Origin: JAZDJP01 sp043803805
GTDB taxonomy: Bacteria; Planctomycetota; JAZDJP01
DNA length: 62,378 nucleotides
NCBI GenBank assembly: GCA_043803805.1
Contig: JAZDJP010000047.1
Span: 1-62,378 of the forward strand
Direction of reading: 5' to 3'
The notes under the pieces are model-generated. The model had not been told where the DNA came from. It was given only the letters and a program-made list of their open reading frames with translations, and made no database searches. Positions 33,568 through 41,964 of the stretch are shown here, one piece after another (positions within the stretch are counted from its first letter, which is position 1; each line of letters opens with the position of its first letter). The position numbers and the translations under genes were made by a program.

Positions 33568-34178
33568 GGCTTCCCGCGCTCTTCCAGTTCCGGGTGCTGA
33601 AACTGGCCCTCACCTCGCTCTTTTCGAAGGCGTACACTGACCCGTTCCCCAAAGGGGACTACGCGCCCATCCCGCAGTACCGGGGGAGGCCGCGCTACCA
33701 GGGGGACGGATGCATTGGTTGCGGGGCCTGCGCCGAGGTGTGCCCTTCCGACGCGATCGATCTCGTGGACGATCTGTCCGATCGGGCCAGGCCGGTGCGC
33801 CGGCTCACCCACCATCTCGATGTCTGCCTCCAGTGCGGCCAGTGCCAGAAGTACTGCACGACGGAGAAGGGCATTCGGCTCACGAACGAATGGGACTATG
33901 TCGGATTTTCGCGGGGGGATTTCGAGGAGAAAATCCAGAAGGATCTTCTTCTCTGCGAGGTGTGCGGCAAGGTGATCGCGCCGGTGGATCAGATCCGGTG
34001 GCTGGCCAACCGCTTGGGCGCCCTGTCGTACGGGAATCCGACGCTCCTCCTCGCGTCGCACCGCGACATGGCGGTGGTGGACAAGGGTTTCGACGGGAAC
34101 TCCGAATACCCCGTGCGGGGGCGGAGAGTCAACATCCAGTGCCCCCATTGCCGGCGCAAGACGGCGCTCACGGCGTGA
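33564..34178 (+). CDS. mbhN: NuoI/MbhN-like 2x[4Fe-4S] ferredoxin subunit with zinc-ribbon-like tail
   Basis: A 204-aa protein with two cluster motifs, CIGCGACAEVCPSDAID and CLQCGQCQKYCTTEKG. A C-terminal pair CEVCGKVI and CPHC, ~65 residues apart, could bind zinc. This is the EchF/MbhN-type subunit that links incoming electrons to the small subunit. It is the last structural subunit; the maturation protease follows at once. Confidence 0.88.
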   Translation: MRLPALFQFRVLKLALTSLFSKAYTDPFPKGDYAPIPQYRGRPRYQGDGCIGCGACAEVCPSDAIDLVDDLSDRARPVRRLTHHLDVCLQCGQCQKYCTTEKGIRLTNEWDYVGFSRGDFEEKIQKDLLLCEVCGKVIAPVDQIRWLANRLGALSYGNPTLLLASHRDMAVVDKGFDGNSEYPVRGRRVNIQCPHCRRKTALTA

Positions 34179-34219
34179 TCGCCTCGCGGCCCGGCGAAAC
34201 AGCGGCATCCCCCTGCGGC

Positions 34220-34693
34220 ATGACATCGGACGACCTCCGGCGGTGGCTCACGGAGTCGGGCGGCGCGAATCCGCTGATTTTGGGGGTGGGCAACCGTCTG
34301 CGCGGCGATGACGGGGCGGGGTGTCATCTCATTGATCGGATTTCGGACACGGGGCGCGTCCGTTGTATCGATGGCGGTTGCGCCCCCGAGAATCATATCG
34401 AGCGGGTGGCAACCATGAGGCCCGGCGTGGTTTGGCTCGTGGACGCGGTGGATTTCGGAGGGCGGCCGGGGGAACTGCGGGTCTTCCCGCCGGAGCGGAT
34501 GGGGGGGGATGCCCTTTCCACCCATGCGGGTTCGTTGCGTCTGTGCTGCGAGTATCTTCGTTCGCGCGCGGAAATCCCCGTGGTGCTCATCGGCATCCAG
34601 CCGGAGTCCGTGGTCTTGGGCCGGGCCTTGAGCGCCCCCGTGTCCCGGGCCGTGGAGCGGCTGGCGGGGATTCTCCGGGAGGCGGGCCGCTAA
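34220..34693 (+). CDS. [NiFe] hydrogenase maturation protease (HycI/HybD family)
   Basis: A 157-aa protease from ATG 34220; a GTG at 34175, overlapping the preceding stop, would add 15 residues. Family features: ILGVGNRLRGDDGAGCHLI (Asp that binds the nickel of the substrate), VDAVDFGGRPGELRVF, STHAGSLRL with the conserved His, and VLIGIQPESVVLG. It removes a C-terminal peptide from the large subunit after nickel insertion. Its place in the operon points to MbhL as the substrate. Confidence 0.88.
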   Translation: MTSDDLRRWLTESGGANPLILGVGNRLRGDDGAGCHLIDRISDTGRVRCIDGGCAPENHIERVATMRPGVVWLVDAVDFGGRPGELRVFPPERMGGDALSTHAGSLRLCCEYLRSRAEIPVVLIGIQPESVVLGRALSAPVSRAVERLAGILREAGR

Positions 34694-34700
34694 CAATCGG

Positions 34701-34797
34701 CTTCGGGGGGGGGTGCGGGGGCACAGCCCCCCGCCGGCGAGCGCATGTGTTGAAGTCGCGAGCCAGTATTTGTTTGGCGTACACGCCAAACAAATAC
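34701..34797. repeat. G-rich plus palindromic element upstream of hypA (copy B)
   Basis: A G-rich lead (34704-34745) is followed by a perfect palindrome: GTATTTGTTTGGCGT (34766-34780), spacer AC, ACGCCAAACAAATAC (34783-34797). The element ends 16 bases before the hypA ATG. The lead and the arm match the element between hypC and hypD. There is no T-run after the palindrome, so a terminator is unlikely. Confidence 0.6.
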
Positions 34798-34813
34798 TTC
34801 CGGGGTGTTAGTG

Positions 34814-35182
34814 ATGCATGAACTTCAGATGAGTCAGGTTGTCGTGGATTCGGTGCTGGCCGAACTGGAGGCGCTCGGGCCTTCTCCGCGCCGCCTCATC
34901 AGGACCCGGGTCGTCGTGGGATACTTGCGCCCGCTGGTGCCCGAAACGCTTCAGGAGGCCTATCGGATCCTGACGGAAGGGACGCCCGCCGCGAATTCCG
35001 TCCTCGAGGTCCGGAAGGCCCCTTTTGTCTGCCGGTGCCAGCGATGCCAGGCCACGACCCCGGTTGAGGGTTTTTCATTCGCGTGTTCCGCCTGCGGATC
35101 CGCATCGGGCGTGGTGGTGGGAGGGCGGGAGTTTTACCTGGAGAGTTTGGAGGTGGAGGAAGATGAACCGAAGGGAAATTAA
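34814..35182 (+). CDS. hypA: HypA, nickel insertion protein
   Basis: A 122-aa HypA starting MHELQMSQ at ATG 34814, which places the Ni-binding His at position 2; an upstream GTG at 34805 would bury it, so 34814 is favoured. The zinc motif is CRCQRC...CSAC, with EGFSFACSACGSASG. HypA delivers nickel to the hydrogenase large subunit with HypB. It overlaps hypB by 20 bp. Confidence 0.92.
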   Translation: MHELQMSQVVVDSVLAELEALGPSPRRLIRTRVVVGYLRPLVPETLQEAYRILTEGTPAANSVLEVRKAPFVCRCQRCQATTPVEGFSFACSACGSASGVVVGGREFYLESLEVEEDEPKGN

Positions 35183-35837
35183 GGTATATCGCGGTCTCAT
35201 GGGCGCCGATGAGGCGTGGGCGCGCAAGATCCGGCATCTCCTGGCGGAGAGCGAAGTGACCCTGCTGAACCTGATTGGGGCCCCGGGATCCGGAAAGACC
35301 ACGCTGCTGGAAAAGACCGCGTCGCGGCTGGGGCGCCGGCTCCGCTTCGCCGTTCTGGAAGGGGACGTGGAGACGACGATCGACGCCGAGCGGATGCGGG
35401 CGGTTGGCGTCCGGGTGTCCCAACTTCTCACGGGAGGGGCCTGCCATCTCCCGGCGAGGTTGGTCCATCGGGGGCTGGCCGGTCTTCCCCTGACCGAACT
35501 GGACATGGTGATCGTGGAGAATGTGGGCAATCTGATCTGCCCCGCGGAATTCGACATCGGCGAGAAGGCCAAGGTCGCGGTGTTGAGCGTGGCGGAGGGG
35601 GATGAAAAACCCCTCAAGTATCCCGCGCTCTTTCGGGAGGCCTCCGCGGTCGTGCTGACGAAGACGGATCTCCTGCCGTATGTGCAGTTTGATGTGGCGG
35701 CCTGCCTGCGCCATCTCCGCCGGATTCAACCGGAGATTTCCGTTTTTCAGGTCTCGGCGAAGGACGGCGCCGGTCTGGAGGATTGGGTGGCCTGGGTCTC
35801 CCGTCAGCATCCGGGGAAACGCCCGGGGCAGGGTTGA
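35163..35837 (+). CDS. hypB: HypB, GTPase for nickel insertion
   Basis: A 224-aa SIMIBI GTPase: LIGAPGSGKTTLLEKT (P-loop), LEGDVETTIDAERM, TGGACHLPARLVHRGL with the Cys/His metal site at the dimer interface, IVENVGNLICPAEFDIGE, and TKTDLLPYV. The N-terminus (MNRREIKVYRGLM) has neither the CxxCGC high-affinity nickel site nor a histidine-rich stretch, so nickel storage is not expected. Last gene of the hydrogenase run. Confidence 0.93.
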   Translation: MNRREIKVYRGLMGADEAWARKIRHLLAESEVTLLNLIGAPGSGKTTLLEKTASRLGRRLRFAVLEGDVETTIDAERMRAVGVRVSQLLTGGACHLPARLVHRGLAGLPLTELDMVIVENVGNLICPAEFDIGEKAKVAVLSVAEGDEKPLKYPALFREASAVVLTKTDLLPYVQFDVAACLRHLRRIQPEISVFQVSAKDGAGLEDWVAWVSRQHPGKRPGQG

Positions 35838-35874
35838 TCCCGTTCCGGCGGCGGCGCGCGGAGGCAACGCGTCC

Positions 35875-35902
35875 TTGTCAGAAACGGTCTTTCGGCTACA
35901 AT
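35875..35902 (+). promoter_or_regulatory. promoter of the rubrerythrin-like gene
   Basis: TTGTCA (35875-35880), 16-bp spacer, TACAAT (35897-35902), then a GGGAGG ribosome site and ATG 35932. Confidence 0.6.
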
Positions 35903-35931
35903 GAAGTGGTTGATCTCAAGGGAGGCCCGTT

Positions 35932-36414
35932 ATGGCGTATCTGTTCAATGCCGATGAGATTTTCCTGATCGCCGAGCAGATTGAGCGCAACGGCGTCCAG
36001 TTCTACGGAGAGGCCGCCCGGCGTTTCCCCCCCTCCCGGGTCCTTTTCCTCCAGTTGGCCCAGATGGAGGAGAATCACCTCAAGCGGTTCCAGGAACTTC
36101 ACAAGGAGGTCACGGAGCGCGAGGCCGAGGCGCTGGCGGCCGATCCCGACCAGTCCGCGGCCCAGTACCTCCAGGCGGCGGCCGGCGGCAAGGTCTTCAA
36201 CATGGCGCAAGGTCCCGCGGTGTTGTTCCAGACGATCACCACGGCGCGGGGGGTCATCGAGAAGGCCATTTCCCTGGAGAAGGACTCCATCGTTTTTTAC
36301 CTGGCCGTCAAGGAAATGGTGGCCAAGGCCTCCGGGCGCGACCGGATCGACGTCATCATCCGGGAGGAAATGGGGCACATCACCGCCCTGACCGATCACC
36401 TGTCGAGGGTGTAG
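35932..36414 (+). CDS. rubrerythrin/ferritin-like diiron protein
   Basis: A 160-aa four-helix protein. Candidate iron ligands: Glu in IAEQIERNGVQFYGEAA, MEENHLKRF (ExxH), ISLEKDSIVFY and REEMGHITAL (ExxH). This is the double ExxH pattern of erythrin-type ferritin-like proteins (COG1633). No rubredoxin domain is fused, so a separate electron donor is needed. Likely role: peroxide or iron detoxification protecting the oxygen-sensitive metabolism. Monocistronic with its own promoter. Confidence 0.8.
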   Translation: MAYLFNADEIFLIAEQIERNGVQFYGEAARRFPPSRVLFLQLAQMEENHLKRFQELHKEVTEREAEALAADPDQSAAQYLQAAAGGKVFNMAQGPAVLFQTITTARGVIEKAISLEKDSIVFYLAVKEMVAKASGRDRIDVIIREEMGHITALTDHLSRV

Positions 36415-36450
36415 GGTTTGCCCCCGGGGGATGCGCGTCAGCCCTCACCG

Positions 36451-37797
36451 TTATTTCACGGGTTTGAAGTAGGGCCGGTTGACGTTCCAGAGATCCCTGG
36501 CCAGATCCGGGATGGTCCGGAAGTCGGACACGAGCGGATCGAGGTGGAGGGCCTGGAGGAATGCCGCCCGGTCCTTCTCCACCGCCGCCTTTTCCGAGAG
36601 AAGATTCAGACACACGAGCGGGGTCAGGATCCCGAGCATCAGCGGCGGGATCGGCGGGTTCATCGCCGGGTGCGGCCCGTCGGCGGCCAGGTGCGTCGTG
36701 AGCTCGAGATTCGCCTCGGCCGGCAGATTCGGCACCGCGCGGCCGTTCGTGACGTTGAGATGGAGTTCCTGTTGGATGCGGTCCCCGTGGATTCCCTCCA
36801 AACCAAAGATGATGTCCTGGAGGTGCTCGGAAGAGAGTTTGTTCATGTCGGGGACGGGGGCCTTCCCGTAGGCCCAGGACTTTACCGTGTCCCGGAACCA
36901 GATGTGCCGCCGCCGCCGGGCGTCCGGGTCGTGGAGGGCGTCGTCGAGGCCGTAAATGTTTTTCCCGTTTTGGAAGGCGTGGGGGTTGAGGAACCAGGGG
37001 AAGAACTCGACAAAATGAAAATCCCCGTTGTTTGGAAGGATGCCGCACCGGCGGGCGAATTCGTTGGCCCAGAGGTCGGTGTCCTGGTAGCCGCCGGCGA
37101 TGTCGGCGTGGCCTTCCCGGGCGAGGGAGCGGATCCGGTTCGCCACCCGTGCGATATCGAGGTCTTTCCTCCTCACGGTTACCCGGTTGATGAATCCGAG
37201 GTGGTTCACCCCGACGACGTTCAGGCGCGCCTCCGTCCGCCGGACGCCATACGCCTTCGCGATCATGTCCTGCCGGAAGTGGGTGCCGTGGCAGATGCCG
37301 ATGCACCGGATCCGGGTGTTGCGGTTGACGGCGTTGGTGAGGACCGACATGGGGTTCGTGACGGAAAGCATCCACGCCTTCGGGCAGAGGCGTTCCATGT
37401 CGCGGGCGATGTCAAGGAGGAGCGGCGCCATCCGGAGGCACCGGCTCGTGCACATGGGGCCGATGGTGTCGCCCACCGTGTGGCGGATGCCATGCCGCTG
37501 GCAGATGCGATCCTCCTGTTCGGCGGCGTCCATTCCGCCCACGAGGACCGACACCACGACGTAATCCGCTCCGTCGAGGGCCTCGGCGCGACTCCGGCAC
37601 GCCCGGACGGTGAGGCGGCCTTTCCTCTGGCGGATCATCCGCCGGATGACGTCCCTCTCGATGCGCAGGGGTTCCGGGTCAATGTCGTAGAGCCGGATTT
37701 CCGTGCCGTCGAATCCCCCCAGCAACAGGTAATCGCGGATGCTTTGGTGGACGAACTTGAAGCTCGCGCCAATGTAGGCGATGATGCGATGGTTCAT
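36451..37797 (-). CDS. glycoside hydrolase family 4 enzyme
   Basis: A 448-aa GH4 protein from ATG 37797 with a GGGAG ribosome site. N-terminal NAD-binding fold: IAYIGASFKFVHQSIRDYL, LYDIDPEPLRI, ADYVVVSVLVGGMDAAEQED. Catalytic and metal residues lie in VTNPMSVLTNAV and CIGICHGTHF (Cys and His binding Mn2+), then VVGVNHLGFI. GH4 enzymes cleave alpha- or beta-glycosides by NAD-assisted redox elimination. Features fit the alpha-galactosidase/alpha-galacturonidase side more than phospho-glycosidases, but the sugar is not certain. It is downstream of rpiB, separated by a GACTC tract. Confidence 0.85.
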   Translation of the reverse strand: MNHRIIAYIGASFKFVHQSIRDYLLLGGFDGTEIRLYDIDPEPLRIERDVIRRMIRQRKGRLTVRACRSRAEALDGADYVVVSVLVGGMDAAEQEDRICQRHGIRHTVGDTIGPMCTSRCLRMAPLLLDIARDMERLCPKAWMLSVTNPMSVLTNAVNRNTRIRCIGICHGTHFRQDMIAKAYGVRRTEARLNVVGVNHLGFINRVTVRRKDLDIARVANRIRSLAREGHADIAGGYQDTDLWANEFARRCGILPNNGDFHFVEFFPWFLNPHAFQNGKNIYGLDDALHDPDARRRRHIWFRDTVKSWAYGKAPVPDMNKLSSEHLQDIIFGLEGIHGDRIQQELHLNVTNGRAVPNLPAEANLELTTHLAADGPHPAMNPPIPPLMLGILTPLVCLNLLSEKAAVEKDRAAFLQALHLDPLVSDFRTIPDLARDLWNVNRPYFKPVK

Positions 37798-37810
37798 GGT
37801 CGCTCCCGTA

Positions 37811-37847
37811 GACTCTAAGACTCTCAGACTCCGAGACTCCCAGACTT
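37811..37847. repeat. GACTC octad repeat between rpiB and the GH4 gene
   Basis: Octads GACTCTAA, GACTCTCA, GACTCCGA, GACTCCCA, then GACTT, in the 55-bp spacer between two minus-strand genes. Confidence 0.75.
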
Positions 37848-37852
37848 CTTGT

Positions 37853-38284
37853 TTAGCCCTTGTCAATCAACCCAATCCTCCGCACATGCCGTCCCCCCTC
37901 AAACGGGGTGGAAAGCCATGTGTCCACGATGGCCAGCGCCGTTTCGGCCGTCATCATCCGTTCCCCGATCGAGAGCAGGTTCGCGTTGTTGTGGAGGCGC
38001 GCGAGTTTTGCCGATTCCACGTTCCAGCAGAGGGCGCAGAGGATGCCCGGGACGCGGTTGGCGGTGATGGCCTCGCCGTTGCCTGATCCGCCCAGCACGA
38101 TCCCCCGTTCGAAATCCCCGCGCGCCACGGCCTCGGCGACGGGGCGAATATATAACGGATAATCGCAGGATTCCGGCGAGAATGTCCCGAAATCCTTGAC
38201 CGTGTGGCCCGCCGCCGCCAGATGAGCCCGGATTTTCTCCTTGTAGGCGAACCCGGCGTGGTCGGAACCGATGGCGATGTTCAT
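37853..38284 (-). CDS. rpiB: ribose-5-phosphate isomerase B
   Basis: A 143-aa RpiB/LacAB-family protein from ATG 38284 with a GGGGGAGG ribosome site. Signatures: IAIGSDHAGFAYKE, DYPLYIRPVAEAVARG, VLGGSGNGEAITANRVPGI and NANLLSIGERMM. The active-site loop is GGSGNGE, the mycobacterial-type variant in which Glu replaces the catalytic Cys of the E. coli enzyme. It interconverts ribose-5-phosphate and ribulose-5-phosphate. It lies between carB and the GH4 gene on one strand. Confidence 0.88.
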   Translation of the reverse strand: MNIAIGSDHAGFAYKEKIRAHLAAAGHTVKDFGTFSPESCDYPLYIRPVAEAVARGDFERGIVLGGSGNGEAITANRVPGILCALCWNVESAKLARLHNNANLLSIGERMMTAETALAIVDTWLSTPFEGGRHVRRIGLIDKG

Positions 38285-38450
38285 GGGTGATGCCTCCCCC
38301 GCGATAATTTGGATTGCAGGATTTCCGTGAAAGTCAGCCGGCCATGGTGTTGGGATGGGGCGCATGACAGGTTTTTCAGATTCACGTCGGACATAACGCG
38401 GTGAGTCCGGCGGGAGTGGGGTGAAATTTGCCTGGGTTGGGTGGATGATT

Positions 38451-41400
38451 TCATGGAAGAGTGGATGGCGTCCTTTTACCACCGGAGAAGTAGTCCTGCA
38501 AGGCTTTTACGTCGTAATCCCGTTCCCGCAGCGCCGCCATCCCGGCGACGGCCGCCTCGGCCCCGGCGATGGTGGTGATGCACGGGATGCGCAGCGCCAC
38601 CGTGAGCCGGCGGATCCGGGCCTCGTCCGTGCGGGGGCCCTTGCCGCTGGGGGTGTTGATGACGAGCGCCACCTCGCGGTTTTTGAGGAGGTCCAGGGTG
38701 TCGGGCCGGCCCTCCCCGATCTTCGCGACGATGCGGGCGGGGATGCCGTGCTCCCGGAGGAATTCCCCGGTGCCGTCGGTGGCCACCAGGCCGAAGCCGA
38801 GCCGGTGGAGCCGGCGGACGATCGGGAGGATGGCCGCGCGGTCGGCGCGTTTCACCGAGACGAACACGTTCCCGGCGGTTGGCAGGATCTGGCCGGCGGC
38901 CTCCGCGGCCTTGGCGAAGGCCCGGCCGTAGACGCGGTCAATTCCCATCACCTCGCCGGTGGACTTCATCTCGGGACCGAGAATGATGTCATCGCCGGGG
39001 AAGCGGCTGAAGGGGAGGACCACCTCCTTCACCGAGAAATGGGCGGGGACGGGGTCGTCCGGGACGCCGAGGTCCTCCAGGGTGCGGCCGACCATGACCT
39101 TGGTGGCGATCTTCGCCCAGGGGATTCCGGTTGCCTTGGAAACAAACGGCACCGTCCGGGACGCCCGCGGGTTCACCTCCAGCACGTAAATCTCGTCCCG
39201 CTGGACCGCAAATTGCAAATTAATGAGCCCGAGGACATCCAGCGCCCGGGCGAGTGTGCGCGTCTGCCGGCGGATCTCCTCGGTCACCGGCTCCGGGAGG
39301 GAGTGGGTCGGGATGGAGCAGGCCGAGTCGCCCGAGTGGATGCCCGCCTCCTCGATGTGCTCCATGACGCCGGCGATGACGACGCGGTTCCGGTCGCTCA
39401 CGGCATCCACGTCCACCTCGGTTGCGTCCTCCAGGAAGCGATCCACCAGCACCGGCCGGTCCGGCGAGGCGTCCACCGCGGAGGTCATATAATGATCGAG
39501 TTCGCCCTCGTCGTAGACGATCCGCATGGCGCGTCCACCGAGCACGAAGGAGGGGCGGACGAGCACGGGATAGCCGATGGCCCCGGCCACCGCGCGGGCC
39601 TCCTCGCGGCTCCGGGCGATGCCGTTCGGGGCCTGCTTGAGGCCGAGGCGGTCAATCAATTTCGCGAATCGTTCCCGGTCTTCCGCGACGTCAATGGAAT
39701 CGGGCGACGTCCCGAGGATGGGGACGCCGGCCGCCTCGAGCCCCTTGGCGAGGTTGAGGGGGGTCTGTCCGCCGAACTGGACGATGACGCCCCGGGGTTT
39801 CTCGCGTTCGGTGATGTTGAGGACGTGCTCCACGGTGAGCGGTTCAAAGTAGAGTCTGTCCGAGATGTCGTAGTCGGTGGACACCGTCTCGGGGTTCGAA
39901 TTCACCATGATGGATTCGATGCCCTCCTCGCGGAGGGCGAACGAGGCGTGGACGCAGCAGTAATCGAACTCGATGCCCTGGCCGATGCGGTTCGGGCCGC
40001 CGCCGAGGATGACCACCTTCGGCTTGTCGGAGGCGCGTGTCTCGTTTTCCGGCTCGTAGGTGGAGTAGTAATACGGGGTATACGCCTCGAATTCCGCCGC
40101 GCAGGTGTCCACCATCTTGAAGGCGGCGTCCACGCCGCGCCTCTGGCGCTCCCGCCGGAATTTTATCGGATCCGTTCCCCAGAGCCGGGCGAGTTGGTCG
40201 TCGGAATACCCGTTTTCCTTCGCTTCGCGGAGGAGCGTGTCCGGCGCCGCGCCGGCGGAGGAATATTTCCGCAGTCGCAATTCGATTTCCACGAGGTCCT
40301 GCATGTTCCGAAGAAACCACGGATCAATATGGGAAATCCGCGCGATCTCCTCCACGGAGAAATTCCGCCCGTGCGCCAGGTGCTCCAGGAGCGCGTAACG
40401 GATGAAGAACAACCGTTCCGCGTTGGGGACGGAGAGGTGCTTCCGGATTTCGTCGGCGCCGATGCGCCCGGCGCCGTCGGGGCGGAGATACGGGTCCTTG
40501 CGGTCCATGCCCAGTCCCGATCTGCCGGTCTCGAGCCCGGCGATGCCCTTCTGGAGGGCCTCCTTGAACGTCCGGCCGATGGCCATGGTCTCGCCCACCG
40601 ATTTCATGGTGGTGGTGAGCGTGGGGTCGGTATGAGGGAACTTTTCGAAGGCGAAGCGCGGGATTTTCACCACGCAATAATCAATGGACGGTTCGAAGCA
40701 TGCCGGGGTGAGTTTGGTGATGTCGTTGGGGATTTCGTCGAGGGTGTATCCCACGGCGAGTTTCGCCGCGAATTTCGCGATGGGGAACCCGGTGGCCTTG
40801 GAGGCGAGCGCCGAACTGCGTGACACGCGGGGGTTCATCTCGATCATCATCAACTTTCCGGTCTCCGGGTGGACGGCGAACTGGATATTGGACCCGCCCG
40901 TCTCCACCCCGATCGCCCGGATGCACCGGAACGCCGCGTCGCGCATCCTTTGGTATTCCTTGTCGGTGAGGGTCTGGGCCGGGGCCACGGTGATGGAGTC
41001 GCCGGTGTGGACGCCCATCGGGTCGAAATTCTCGATCGAACAGACGATGACGGCGTTGTCCTTCCGGTCACGCATGACCTCGAGTTCGAATTCCTTCCAG
41101 CCAATTAAAGAAGTCTCGATGAGGACCTGGCCGACGGGGCTGGCGGCGAGCGCGGTTTCCACCATCCCTTCGTATTCGTCGCGGTTATAGGCGATGCCGC
41201 CGCCGGAGCCGCCAAGCGTGTACGCGGGGCGGAGGATGGCGGGGAGGCCGACGCGCTTCAGGATTTCGCGCGCTTCGTTCATGGACGTCGCCGTGCCACT
41301 TTCCGGAACGGCGAGATTCGCCGCGATCATGGTCTGCTTGAACGCCTCGCGGTCCTCGGCGCGGTGGATGCTGTCGCGGCGGGCGCCCAGGAGCTCGATG

Positions 41401-41735
41401 TTGAATTTGGCGAGGATCCCGGAGTCTGCCAGCTCCGCCGCGAGGTTGAGGCCGGTCTGGCCGCCGAGGGTCGGGAGAATGGCGTCCGGTTTTTCCTTCG
41501 CGATGATTTTTCCAAGGCATCCGACCGTGAGGGGCTCGATGTAGGTCCGGTCCGCCATGCCGGGATCGGTCATGATGGTGGCCGGGTTCGAATTGACGAG
41601 GACGACGGTGTAGCCCTCCTCGCGGAGGGCCTTGCATCCTTGAGTGCCGGAATAATCGAACTCGCAGGCCTGACCGATGACGATGGGCCCGGAGCCGATG
41701 ACGAGAATTTTATGGAGATCCGTACGCTTGGGCAT
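38451..41735 (-). CDS. carB: carbamoyl-phosphate synthase large chain
   Basis: A 1094-aa full-length CarB with two ATP-grasp halves: KILVIGSGPIVIGQACEFDYSG at the N-terminus and VVILGGGPNRIGQGIEFDYC starting the second half, each with PATIMTD/PETVSTD-type segments, then a C-terminal allosteric MGS domain (AILPIVRRLHRLGFGLVATDG). It makes carbamoyl phosphate from bicarbonate, ammonia and two ATP for arginine and pyrimidine synthesis. Carbamoyl phosphate is also the substrate of HypF. The glutaminase subunit carA is not in this window. A TATAAT box lies 11 bp before the ATG. Confidence 0.96.
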   Translation of the reverse strand: MPKRTDLHKILVIGSGPIVIGQACEFDYSGTQGCKALREEGYTVVLVNSNPATIMTDPGMADRTYIEPLTVGCLGKIIAKEKPDAILPTLGGQTGLNLAAELADSGILAKFNIELLGARRDSIHRAEDREAFKQTMIAANLAVPESGTATSMNEAREILKRVGLPAILRPAYTLGGSGGGIAYNRDEYEGMVETALAASPVGQVLIETSLIGWKEFELEVMRDRKDNAVIVCSIENFDPMGVHTGDSITVAPAQTLTDKEYQRMRDAAFRCIRAIGVETGGSNIQFAVHPETGKLMMIEMNPRVSRSSALASKATGFPIAKFAAKLAVGYTLDEIPNDITKLTPACFEPSIDYCVVKIPRFAFEKFPHTDPTLTTTMKSVGETMAIGRTFKEALQKGIAGLETGRSGLGMDRKDPYLRPDGAGRIGADEIRKHLSVPNAERLFFIRYALLEHLAHGRNFSVEEIARISHIDPWFLRNMQDLVEIELRLRKYSSAGAAPDTLLREAKENGYSDDQLARLWGTDPIKFRRERQRRGVDAAFKMVDTCAAEFEAYTPYYYSTYEPENETRASDKPKVVILGGGPNRIGQGIEFDYCCVHASFALREEGIESIMVNSNPETVSTDYDISDRLYFEPLTVEHVLNITEREKPRGVIVQFGGQTPLNLAKGLEAAGVPILGTSPDSIDVAEDRERFAKLIDRLGLKQAPNGIARSREEARAVAGAIGYPVLVRPSFVLGGRAMRIVYDEGELDHYMTSAVDASPDRPVLVDRFLEDATEVDVDAVSDRNRVVIAGVMEHIEEAGIHSGDSACSIPTHSLPEPVTEEIRRQTRTLARALDVLGLINLQFAVQRDEIYVLEVNPRASRTVPFVSKATGIPWAKIATKVMVGRTLEDLGVPDDPVPAHFSVKEVVLPFSRFPGDDIILGPEMKSTGEVMGIDRVYGRAFAKAAEAAGQILPTAGNVFVSVKRADRAAILPIVRRLHRLGFGLVATDGTGEFLREHGIPARIVAKIGEGRPDTLDLLKNREVALVINTPSGKGPRTDEARIRRLTVALRIPCITTIAGAEAAVAGMAALRERDYDVKALQDYFSGGKRTPSTLP

Positions 41736-41746
41736 ACGGGACCGCG

Positions 41747-41752
41747 ATTATA
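41747..41752 (-). promoter_or_regulatory. -10 box upstream of carB
   Basis: TATAAT on the minus strand, 11 bases before the ATG at 41735. No acceptable -35 is seen at 16-18 bp and no ribosome site is clear. Confidence 0.3.
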
Positions 41753-41860
41753 GGGTGTTTCCCGAAAATATCCCGTAAAATCGCGGGAAGAATCGCGCCG
41801 GCGCCGCGGGGGAAAATGCCCCGGGAATGGCTTCATCTCATTCAAGAGGACGGGGTTCCG

Positions 41861-41889
41861 TTGGCGATAGATACGCGGGGCGGTATAAT
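41861..41889 (+). promoter_or_regulatory. promoter of the ECF sigma fusion gene
   Basis: TTGGCG (41861-41866), 17-bp spacer, TATAAT (41884-41889), 75 bp before ATG 41965. Confidence 0.5.
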
Positions 41890-41964
41890 TCGTGAAATTT
41901 CCGATTTTCTTCCAACACGCCACGCTCGGGCGGCCAGTTTTCGGGTGGGGAAAGGGGCGACAGG

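Noticed and set aside
22241..34178. Respiratory complex I
   Set aside because: The NuoD-like subunit keeps both Ni-binding CxxC pairs, no NuoE/F/G or quinone-type NuoA/K/J set is present, and all hyp genes and a maturation protease are adjacent.
34766..34797. Rho-independent terminator before hypA
   Set aside because: The palindrome has a 2-base centre, too tight for an RNA loop without opening pairs, and no T-run follows on either strand.
36418..37818. 466-codon plus-strand ORF opposite the GH4 gene
   Set aside because: GH4 motifs on the minus strand are clear; the plus product is Val/Asp-rich nonsense.
38421..40823. 800-codon plus-strand ORF opposite carB
   Set aside because: The minus strand encodes full-length CarB; the plus translation is low-complexity His/Gly/Asp-rich.
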